Source of the DNA: Paramyrothecium sp. XJ0827 | Lineage: Eukaryota > Ascomycota > Sordariomycetes > Hypocreales > Stachybotryaceae | Assembly (NCBI GenBank): GCA_020881915.1 | Contig: JAJFPB010000007.1 | Span: 868,001 to 932,000 of the forward strand | Direction: 5' to 3' | DNA: 64,000 nucleotides | Shown: in pieces, positions 43,601 to 54,800 of the stretch | How the letters are laid out: every line of letters begins with the position of its first letter | Numbering within the stretch: the first letter of the stretch is position 1 | Position numbers and translations under genes: made by a program | The notes under the pieces: model-generated | What the model was told of the DNA's origin: nothing | The model's database searches: none | The model's input: the letters and a program-made list of their open reading frames with translations, nothing else

Positions 43601-44877
43601 TTAAGAAAGCTCTCCTCTCATGCGAGGGAAGATGGGTAACAAATTGCTCCCCAGGAGCCAGAACTGAATTCCAAATCAGCGATAATAGACCGATGATATG
43701 TATTGAAAGCAAGAAGACTTACACCATACCAACAGTACGAGAGATAGTCGTCCTTTTCATCGTAGCTAGAGAGGAAACCACCCAGAGATCGCAGACCCGT
43801 AGCAGCGTATACAAGCGCCACCAAAGCGGGTGGTTTCCATAAAACAACCAAGCCCATCGTCCAAGCCGTCGTCATTGCGGCAAGCGACCAGCGAGCTACT
43901 GGCTGAGATAGCAATAGGGGGATAGTATCGCGGCCCCGTGCTGCATCGGCGGCACGGTCACGGAAATCCTGTGCATGACCCTAGAGGGAGGATCCTTAGC
44001 ATATGCTTGCCTCCTTGGATCAGGACAAAGTCAAAGTAAATACTTGCAGTAGTAGCGAAAATTGCAGTCGTCATGAGCACTGCCATAGCTTTCAAGCCGT
44101 ACAAGGCTTTGCCATCATCTTGGGAACACGAATCTGTTAGTAAATATTCCCTAAGAGAGTTCTGCGAGCACTCCTACTAAGGATGATTGTTGTGCCCCAT
44201 GAGTAACAACCAATACCAATAGCCCCAATGAAGTTTTTGACTCCCGGGGTACCTGCCAAGCCACCTTCATTGTAGGCTATGATGGCGATTGAGTAAACAA
44301 GGGTACACGTAGTTGTGCCTGTGTATGTGGCAACAATCCACGTTGAAAGGAAGAGCACCTGATAAAGGAGCGTGGCTTGTCCAGGCGTTATCCTACCAGA
44401 AGGCAGAGGCCGATGCGGCTTTGCTATCGTGTCCTCATCTATACCATCTACCTGAAGTATCCGATAAGTAAAGTTTAACCACCCTCATCTTCTCTGCTGA
44501 TGTGACATACCTGGTTCTTCACCTGACATCGATGTCATTCATCATATTAATCTGCCTGCCGAGAAAGATGCTAGACGAACCTGAAACGTGAGAAGATGCA
44601 GCTGAATCCAAACAAAACCCTTCATTATGAGCGCAAGGTTGGACGGTCCGGCAAGCACAAGTGCAATTGCCATCTGCTCTCAATGTTACCCAACGCTGTC
44701 CATGCGCGCGGCTGGAAATTGGGATGAAGTCCGTACACTGGGCAAGGCTGCTGCAGGTATGTCGGATTTTCCGAACAAATAAAGAGTCTTCAAGAAGTAC
44801 AAGGAAGCTCTCCCGAGCTCTGACACAGTCTTCATGCTTGCTATGGAGATGATGTTGCTACGGTGGCTGTCGGACAT
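43601..44877 (-). CDS. fmaA: UbiA-fold membrane terpene cyclase (beta-trans-bergamotene synthase-like)
   Basis: 303 residues in seven exons: 44877-44737, 44673-44581, 44522-44511 (12 bp), 44451-44178, 44118-44048, 43980-43723 and 43663-43601. The fifth intron has a GC donor (GCAAGT at 44047); the rest are GT-AG. No single ORF exceeds 98 codons, so the gene is nearly hidden. After splicing: LYLFGKSDIPAAALPS, LLTFQVKNQVDGIDEDTIAKPHRPLPSGRITP (first Asp-rich region, NQxxxxxED form) and GHAQDFRDRAADAARGRDTIP (second Asp-rich motif). About seven to eight hydrophobic helices. This is the UbiA prenyltransferase superfamily; fungal members of this small type include Fma-TC, which cyclises farnesyl diphosphate to beta-trans-bergamotene for fumagillin and ovalicin. 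Divergent from the PKS-NRPS gene. Confidence 0.85.
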
Positions 44878-45800
44878 TAGTTGTGATACAAAGTCTAGTT
44901 GACTGATAAGGGCGATGCATGCTTTAATACACTACATTTACTTCCAATGGCCCAACCCGTCGCCAACATCGTCGAAGGATTCATTTGCATCACTCCATAG
45001 GGTGTTTCATGTGACCCAGCCAGATCCTGGATAGAACTCTTATCAGACGAGATTACTGTACGAACACATGCATGCGTGTGTGGAGTTCCAGGACTAGGTG
45101 GCATTTCCCAAAGTAGAGTAAGATGCCGTCATCACCGAATACCACCGAACATGTTGTTGCAGGTGAGATGTGGATACTTCCCACCATTGCGAAGCCACTC
45201 GAACCTTGGCAAATAATCGAAATGTGCTCTATGAAGAACTCTCAGAGAACGACATGATCTAAAGCTACGACATATACGAAACATCTTTCCGCGCATGTAT
45301 GTCCATTCAGAACTTGAATAAACCACCTTGATCTGAGAGCGTTATGTTCTTTCCCTGATTTTCTGGAACGCGCCTTGGGAACCCCGCCTGCGAGGCGAAG
45401 AGCCACAATCCTACCGCGCGGGTAACGTTGTCGGTCGGTTATCGGATGCCGAAGGTTGGACCATCCATTGTGGGCAGAGCATAGGCCGGTTGTGAGGACT
45501 GTGGACCACGCACCTGCTCGCTAGAGCAGACGAACAGCCAAATCGAGAGCATGACAGATACAGCCCGACTTACCCAACCATCCATAAGTATAGAATCTAT
45601 GAGAATCAATAGAAGGGATTGATTGATGTACTTCGAGCATCATTTCCAGTTTCATGGGGTCACGTAACACACCTGGGAACATCGAGTCATCATATTATAT
45701 GCCTTTGCCTTGTCTGTTGCGACTTAGCTCCCAGGAATCATTTTAATCTGGGCAACTTTGCAAGCGTAGCATAGTACTGTCATTCCTACCGTCGCAGATA
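44878..45800. promoter_or_regulatory. Bidirectional promoter (terpene cyclase / PKS-NRPS)
   Basis: 923 bp between divergent starts of the two backbone enzymes of the locus. It contains the palindromic TCGGATGCCGA (45442-45452), an inverted repeat CGCCT-GCG-AGGCG near 45386-45398, and an AT-rich TATTATATGCC near 45691-45701, about 100 bp before the PKS-NRPS start. Sharing one promoter region would allow both pathways to respond to one regulator. Confidence 0.5.
45442..45452. promoter_or_regulatory. Putative Zn2Cys6 binding site TCGGATGCCGA
   Basis: A palindrome of form TCG-N5-CGA, the consensus described for AflR-type regulators. It lies 349 bp before the PKS-NRPS ATG and 565 bp before the terpene cyclase ATG. 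The core CGGATGC recurs twice in the P450/hydrolase promoter. Confidence 0.4.
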
Positions 45801-48800
45801 ATGGGGTATACACATTCACCCAAAGAGCCCATTGCCATCATAGGCAGTGGGTGTCGTTTCCCTGGAGGTTCAACATCCCCGTCAAAGCTATGGGACTTGC
45901 TCTATTCGCCGCGGGACCTGACCAGGGAGATACCGGCAGAGTCACGATTCAATGCAAAGGGCTTCTATCATGTCGATGGTGAGCACCATGGCGCCAGCAA
46001 CGCAAACCATGCATACCTGATTGAGGAAGATCCGCGGCATTTTGATGCTGGATTCTTCAGTATTGCACCGCGCGAGGCCGAGTCCATCGACCCACAGCAG
46101 AGGCTCCTCCTCGAAACGGTGTACGAAGCTATGGAAAATGCAGGTCTCACGCTTAGCGGGATGAGGGGAAGCGAGACTTCAGCCTACATGGGAGCCATGT
46201 CGGCCGACTACACAGACACACAATTGAGAGACATCGAGAACGTCTCTAAATACATGATTACCGGAACGTCTCGAGCCCTCCTATCCAATCGACTTTCCTA
46301 TTTTTTTGACTGGAAAGGTCCTTCCATCAGCGTGGATACGGCGTGCTCGTCCAGTCTGGCAGCCGTGCATCTTGGGGTCCAGGCATTACGCGCTGGCGAG
46401 TGCAAAATATCCTGCGTGGGAGGCTCCAACATCATTCTTAACGCTGATTGTTACCTTGCTGCCACGAGTCTTCATCTACTGTCACCGACCGGTAGGTCCC
46501 AGATGTGGGACCAGGCTGCTGATGGGTACGCTCGCGGTGAAGGAGTCTGTGTTTTTTTCATGAAGACGCTGTCTCAGGCGTTGAGAGACGGGGACCGGAT
46601 TGACGCTCTCTTGCGAGAAACATGCGTGAACTCAGACGGCCGGACACAAGGAATCGCCCTACCTAGTGCAAAAGCCCAAGTCGCGTTGATGAGGACAGCG
46701 TATAGAAATGCTGGCCTGGACCTCTCAAAGGCGGAAGATCGCCCACAATACATTGAAGCACACGGTTCGTTTTCCTAGACTGTTTGTCTTTGTCGTCCCA
46801 AGACTAATCAAATTACGTTGGCTCTCCTTAGGGACCGGAACCCAGGCTGGAGATCCGAGGGAAGCATTCGCTATTGCTAATACGTTCTTTCCACCTGAAC
46901 AAGACCACAGCAAGAGGCCCAAACTTGTCGTCGGGTCTATAAAGACCGTGATCGGCCACACCGAAGGATGAAAGTACCCCCAGAAGAGCGTTACAGTTGT
47001 CTAAGGCTAACTAGTAATGTCATTTAGGCGCCGGAATTGCTGGGATACTCAAAACTGTCCTTGCTATGCGTCACAAGACCATCCCACCTAATCAACATTT
47101 CCACAAACTCAACCCCAGTGTTAAGCCATCATTCGAGCACCTCAAAGTAGCCACATCACCAGAGCCTTGGCCTGAAGTGCCTTCAGAAACCCCGCTAAGG
47201 GCAAGTGTCAATGGCTTCGGCTCCGGAGGCACTAACTGTCATGCCATTGTGGAAAGCTATGTGCCTAATATTCACAACCATGGCCCTTGGGGGGTGCCAA
47301 CTGAACACCCACCGATGCTTCCTGCTTCTTTGACCCCATACGATGGCGAACATTCTCCAGTGCCTTTGTTGTTTTCAGCCGGATCAGGAACAGCTCTGCG
47401 CGCGATGCTGGAAAGATATGAGGAATACCTGAAGAGCAGCAAAGTGTCTATACAACGCCTGGCCATGACGCTCAATTCTTATCGTTCCACATTGCCTGTC
47501 CGAGTCTCTATCCCTGGCACATCCAGGACAGCCGCACTCGAAGCCATTAGAAAAACACTTGCCAAAGTCCGCTCAAGCCCTGGGGCCGAGATAGGTACCA
47601 GGTCATCTCTTCCAGAATTTGATCGAAATCGAAAACCCAAGATTTTAGGCGTTTTTACTGGCCAAGGCGCGCAATGGGCAGGAATGGGCCAAGGCCTAAT
47701 GGAGAAAAGTGCGCTGTTTAGAGAAGTCATAAGGATAATGGAAGAAGCAATGGCACAACTCCCGGATGGACCAGCGTGGTCCCTCAAAGAAGAAATCATG
47801 AAGCCGCCAAGTACTTCACGGTTGGGCGAAGCTGAGATTTCTTTGCCGGTGTGTGCTGCACTCCAGGTTGGCCTTGTCCGTGTACTTTGGAGTGCAGGAA
47901 TATCCTTCAGCATGGTAGTCGGCCATTCAGGCGGCGAGATTGGCTCTGCCTACGCGGCTGGAAAGATCAACGAAGCTGACGCAATCAAAATTGCTTACTA
48001 TCGTGGCGTGTACACAAAACTTGCCATTGGTAAAGATGGCAAAAAGGGAGGCATGATTGCTGTTGGATTCGGATACCAAGAAGGTCTCAACTTTTGCGCG
48101 CTTGAACAGTTTGCTGATCGTCTTACCGTTGCTGCCAGCAATTCCCCAAAGAGCGTCACACTTTCCGGAGACTTAGATGCTGTTCAGGAAGCGAAGGAGA
48201 TGCTGGATGCCGAAGGCATGTTTAACCGTGTACTCAGGCTCGATACAGCCTACCATTCACACCACATGTATCCCTGCGCGGCACCTTACTTAGCTGCCAT
48301 TGAACATTGCGGTCTCACAGCCGGCAAATCGAATGGCACTGCATGGGCATCCAGTGTCTATGCCGATAACAGGATGATCACTCCTGCTCAGGATACAGAC
48401 ATGGAGGCGGCCTACTGGAAAGACAACTTAATCGGAAGAGTTTTGTTTTCGCAAGCCGTTGAGCGAGCTATGGACGAAGGGAAAGGCGACTTCGATCTTG
48501 CCCTCGAAGTTGGTCCTCACCCTTCACTCAAAGGACCTACTCTGGAGACGATTAGGCACAAAATTGGCTCCGAAATCCCTTATTCGGGTGTTTTGGACCG
48601 CAAGTCAGACGACATATCAGCCATGAGTGCTGCTCTTGGGTTTTCTTGGCTGACTTTGGGATCTGGAGTTGTTGATTTTGCAGGGTATGTATCTGCCTTC
48701 GACCCAAATAATGTGGCCATTTTGAACGAACCGGCTCTTCCTGATCTACCGACATATCCATGGGATCATAAGAAGGTCCTGTTTCGTGAATCGCGGCTCA

Positions 48801-51800
48801 ACAAAAATGTTCGCAACCGGGTCTATGCACCTCACGCACTTTTGGGTAACAGAACGCCTGACGACACGGATTATGAGCCTAGATGGCGCAACTTCTTGAT
48901 ATTGGACGAGCTTCCATGGTTAAGAGATCATTGCGTGCAGAATCAAATGATTGTACCCGCCGCCACGTACTGCATCATGGCTCTTGAGGCTGCAAAAGTC
49001 CTTTGCAGGGGCAAAACCGTACAGAGCATCGAGCTTTCTAATGTGGCAATCTTGCGCCCAATCGTTCTCGACGAGGCATCAGATGGCACTGAGACATTGT
49101 TCTCTGTGCGAAGTGACCTTGATTCCAGCAAGAACAAGGACGAGATCCAAGCACATTTCAGCCTTAATGCTGGCGCTGCCGAAGAGAGGCATTTGAGAAC
49201 TGCCGCTACAGGACAAATTCGAATCCTACTTGTCAACTCTGACGCCGGCTCAGAACCAGCCGCTTTATTTCCCACTCGGCTTCCATATACAGAGTCCGAT
49301 CTGTTGCCGACCAGTATCGACCGATTCTATGCGTCGATGGATGAAATAGGGCTGAGCTATCGGGGGCCATTTAGGGCCATGAAATCGATGCAGAGGCGTC
49401 TAAATGTTGCATCGGCCACTGTGGCTGTCGATAATGAATTGGATACAGCAATCCACGTTCATCCAACCTGGCTTGACGCTTGCTTCCAGACCTTCCTGGC
49501 TGCCTTTGCTGCCCCTCGAGACAATTCGTTGTGGACCCCATTCATGCCCACCACGGTTGGTCGAATGATTTTCTTTCCTTGGGGAATTTCTCGCCGTCCT
49601 GCTGCTTCAGTGACTGTGGACGCCCACATTACTGAGTTCAAGGCTGGTTATCAGGCGGTACTGCCAACACTGACTGGCGACATGAACATCTTTGATCCTG
49701 AAACCCATCAGTTACATATCAAAGTCGAAGATTTCATCATGAGTTCCTTCCTTCCAGCTACCGAGAAGGACGATAGAAGGTTTTACCTGAAGAACATTTG
49801 GGGACAAGATCTGCTCTCTGGAGCTCTGTACGAAGCGTCGGAAAACAGCGACCCTGGAGCCGAGTCCAAGATCATTGATGCCTGCGAAAGCCTCATTCGC
49901 TACTATTTATCGGAGTTGGAGGCAGCCACCCACTTTGAAGGATTGACAAACAAGATTCCAGGTCTACGTTCTCTTATTAGCGAGGCACAAGCTCATTCTA
50001 TAAGCATACCTTCACTGTCTGAGATCGCGACGACTCTCAACCAATTTGGAGAACATATAGATCTACGCCTAGTTCAAGCCATCGGTCAGGGTCTCCTGGA
50101 CTCCGCAGCTCAAGGTGAGGGCACATCTAGCCCCCCAGCTGCAGCAGAATCGATGGGCACTCTGATTAGCCGGTGGCACAACGAAGGACTGGGTTTCCTT
50201 CAACTGCAAAAGCATTTTGTGGGTGCAACGAAGCAGATTTCTCATCAATATGCCAATTTAAGAATTCTTCAAGTTGGGCCGTCCTCGCCAGCCTTAGTGC
50301 GTTCTATATGCCAAGAGCTTGGCCATGGCCTCAAGACATATACCATCATCGACGACTCAGAGAAAGGCCTCGTTCATTTGAAGAATTCTTTGGCTGAAGA
50401 CCATCTAAGGGTAGATGTGAAACAGGCAAACGTCGAGAATGGGATCAACGACTTTGATCAATTGACCAGCACCGGCCTATTCGATCTGGTCGTCGTGCAC
50501 AGAGCCTTCACAAAGCCATTCACTGCCCTGGGAACTATCCGGCAACTCTTGCGACCTGGAGGATTTATGCTCATGATGGCAGCAACTGGCACTCAGCTTC
50601 GATTCCCCTTCTTTTTGTTATCAGCTCCACCCTCTTTCAATGAAGATGGTTCGGTTCAAAGCAATCTTATCAACCCCACACGCGAGGAGACTGACATTCT
50701 ACTGCGGAAGGTTGGATTCTCCGGAGTTGACTCTATTGCCTTGGATAATATGCCTCAAAAGCACACCTTCTCCGTCGTCATGTCCCAGGCGGTGGATAAT
50801 CACATCAGCTTTCTACGCAGCCCTCTGACATTTCCCTCGCCCAATCCTTTGGGAGGAAAAATCCTCATACTGGGCGGCGTTCTACCAATTATTGCCAAAC
50901 TTGTTGGAACAATACAAACAGCTTTGTCAAAAGTTTGGGAAGGAGAGATCATTTCCGTACGCACTCTAGCCGAGCTGTGGGACGAGGCCAGCGGCGTTGA
51001 GGCTGTCCTGAGCTTGACCGATCTTGATCGTCCAGTCCTAGAGGACATTCGACCTCCAACCTTCAAGGGTTTGCAAAAGCTTTTATCGACGGCCAAAACT
51101 GTCCTTTGGGTAACCCAAGGCGCCAAGGCTCTCAATCCCTACCACAATGCTACAACTGGCCTAGGCCGGTCATTCCAGTCAGAAAATCCACAGAAAGTTC
51201 TTCAGTTTCTTGACCTGGACACAACCGATGGCACTGATTCAATCATTACAGAAGCTCTTCTCAGGCTCATTGGCGCTGTCAACATGACGAGAAGTAGATC
51301 TGTTGACACAACGCATTTGTGGACAATTGAACCAGAAATCTCCGTTGAGGACAACAAGTTCTTCATTCCAAGGTTATATCCTGATACTCAGCGTAATGAT
51401 CGGCTCAATGCCATTAGACGAAAGGTAGTGGCACAAGCTGCTATTGAATTGCAACCTGTTGCCCTCGTTCCAGCTACGCAAAGTGGTGGCCAAGTCGTCT
51501 ATACGGCCGAGTCAGTCCACAATGACAGTACGCCAAGACATGACATAGCGGATTCTATTACTGTTCGAGTGGCATACTGCTCTTTGGATCCTGTAATACC
51601 CAACACCGGCAACGGTGCCCTCTTCTGTTGCATTGGACGCACAGTAGAAGGGACACAGGTGCTGGGCTTGTCGTCTTCTAACGCTTCCATTGTCAAACTA
51701 CCGCGTGTGCAGACAATAGAACTGGATGAAAGTGCGTCGCCATATGACGGTGCTTTTATCACTGCCTTGTCAAGCAAGATAATATCTCTTGTCATCGACA

Positions 51801-54800
51801 GCACTACGTCAACAGGATGCTACAGTCTCATTTACGAGCCTGAAGCGCATCTTGTTGCTTCACTGCAGAAAGCAGCCCAACAAGGCATTTCGTGGGTTAC
51901 TTTCAACGCCAGCGCAGCAGGTCCAACCCCAAGCAACCAAATTTCCTTCGAGCCACATGCATCTAAGAAGGAGATCCAAGCTAAAATCCCGCCCAAGACC
52001 AGGATGCTTATCCATATGAATCGCAAGACTGGTACACGAAACTTTTCTGCCCTCCAACAGGCCCTGCCGGCCTGTGCGACCGTCACTGCGTATAACGATC
52101 TTGACACGTATGGTGTTGACGTTCAATGCATCCTTGAAAAGGCACTGGCTGCGATTCAGAATGCTTCTTCCTCTCAGGAAGTGACAGTTGATGATAGTGG
52201 TGTAGTAAAAGCTGCCGATTTGGTCTCAGGGGGAGCGAGAGAGCATGCCAATTCTAGCGTTGTCGACTGGACAGGGGCACAAACCATCACTCTCAACCAG
52301 AGGCCGTTGGATGCGAAAAATCTGTTCTCGGCTGAGAAGACATATGTTCTCGTCGGCCTTAGTGGGCAAATCGGTCAGTCCATGTGCCGCTGGATGGTAG
52401 ACAACGGCGCTCGTCATATTGTGGTCACTAGTCGGTACGCACCTCCTAGATTTAGAGCTTCTGTGATTTGAGTTGCTGACGGCGAGCTACAGGAGCCCCG
52501 AGAAACAGAGTCAGCTATGGAAGGATGAGCTCCTCAAACAAGGGGCAAATATTGTCATCGAAGCTGCCGATGTTGCTAACAGGCAGCAAATTTCGAAACT
52601 GCGCGATCGCATTGCTGACTCCATGCCTCCAGTTGGGGGTATTGCTAATGGTGCTATGGTTTTGGACGACAAGATGTTTACTGAAATGTCTTTTGAGAGT
52701 TTTCAAGCTGTCATGAAGCCGAAAGTGGAAGGCTCGATGATCCTAGAAGAGGTGTTTTCTGGTGATGATCTTGAGTTTTTCCTGTTCTTCTCGTCCATTT
52801 CGGTGATGACGGGTCAACGAACGCAGGCCAATTATGTTGCTGCAAACAACGCAAGTCTAATGTTTGTGCTATATAGCATCACAGACCTCGCTAACTGCTC
52901 TCTCTAGTTCATGGTAGCTATGGCTCAGCGACGAAGAGCTCGTGGCCTGCCCGCCTCGGTTATCGATATCGGCATGGTTGTCGGCATAGGCGTTATCCAG
53001 AGATCACAGAATGAAAAAGGTATCAGCTTGATGGAGGATTCTATCCGCCAGATGGACTACATGCCAGTCTCCGAGGTCGATCTGCATCATCTTCTTACCG
53101 AAGCTATTCTTGTCGGCCATACTGCAGAGTCTCCGGAGCTGATTACGGGTCTGGAAACCTATAGGACTGTCACTGGGGAAACCCCTTTCTGGCACCACAA
53201 TATTCGCTTCTCTCATCTTATCACTGACCCTGATGCTTCGCAAGCGGATGTTGGTTCTCTTGGTGGTGCCCAGAAATCCCTCAAGGAGATGCTACTCAGC
53301 TCAGGTGGGCCAGGGGAAGCTGCCAAGGTTATGGAGAATGCCCTCCTGGAATATCTTGCATTCTCGCTCAAGGTTAGCACTTCTAGTAGCCTCTGGTTCA
53401 ACCGAAATTTTGCTAACGAGATACAGTTGTCCCTCGAGAACATTTATACAGACGTTCCTATAATTGACTTAGGCATCGACTCTCTTGTGGCTGTTCAGAT
53501 TCGGAACTGGATCTGGGCGGAAGCCGGTTACGATATCCCTGTTCTAAAGATCCTAGGTGGATCATCAGTCAGTCAGATTTGCGCTGAGGCGGTGTCAACA
53601 CTGTCTTTTGACAGGAAGTCGACTGCCGCTGCGGAGATCAAACCTCAAACAATCAAACCTCTGAAAGCTCGTCCCTGGGACAACCCACCTGTTCTTGATA
53701 AGTCGTCAGACGATGCTGCAACCTTACCCAAGTCAGAATCAGGAACGAATGGCCACAACGGCTTGACAAACGGCCAAAACGGGTCGACGAATGGCTCAGC
53801 AAAGAAATCTTCAAATATGTCCCCAAAACGCACGACTCTGCGAAAGGCCTCGGGCCGCAGCAGGACCAGAAAGCTGGGCCCATGCTCAATTCCAACATCC
53901 ACGGCGCCGTTGTCGTTGGGTCAATCTCGACTCTACTTCTTGTCTCAGATCCTAGATGATGACCATGTTCTCAACTGTGCCATATCTTACAAGATTTCAG
54001 GTCAGCTCGATGTGTCTAAATTGGAGAAGTCCATCAATGCAGTGGTACAGCTGCATGAGACGATGCGCACCTCATTCTATACCGACGAGAAGCAAGGGAA
54101 TCCTGTGCAAGGAATTCTTGCCAAATCACCTTTCCGACTCAAGGTCATTTCGGGTGCAAGCGACTCATCTGACATTGAACAAGAGTTTGACCTAATCCGC
54201 TATCATCGCTACGATCTGGAGCGGGGAGAAACCTTTGCTGCCACTGTCCTGTCTCACAACGACAATTCGCATACACTCATTTTTGGATACCATCACATAA
54301 TAATGGATGGCGTTAGCTGGCAGATATTCCAAAAAGACATGGCCTTGTTCTACAACGACACGGAATTGGCCCCTTCACGTAAACAAACACCAGTCCAATA
54401 CTCAGAGTTCGTTCTGAAGCAACAACGAGAACTGTTAGACGGAACCTATACCGAAAGACTAAAATTCTTCCAGCACGAATTCCGTGAGCCAGTCGAACCG
54501 CTACCTTTATTTCCTTTCGCTAAAGTCTCGACACGTATGGCTGTAAAGCAATACGCAGTTCAAGAGGTGGTCGCGCATCTCGACGTGGATGTGGTAAGCG
54601 CAATTAAGAAGGCAAGCCAAGCATCTCGGACCACGTCATTCCATTTCTATCTATCCACCTTTCAAGTTCTGCTACACCGGCTCTTAGACGTCGAAAAGAT
54701 TTGCATCGGAGTCGTTGACGCCAATCGGTCTGACCAAAAGTTCGTAAACACTATTGGCTTCTTCTTGGAAACTATCCCTCTACTGTTCAATGTCAGCGGA

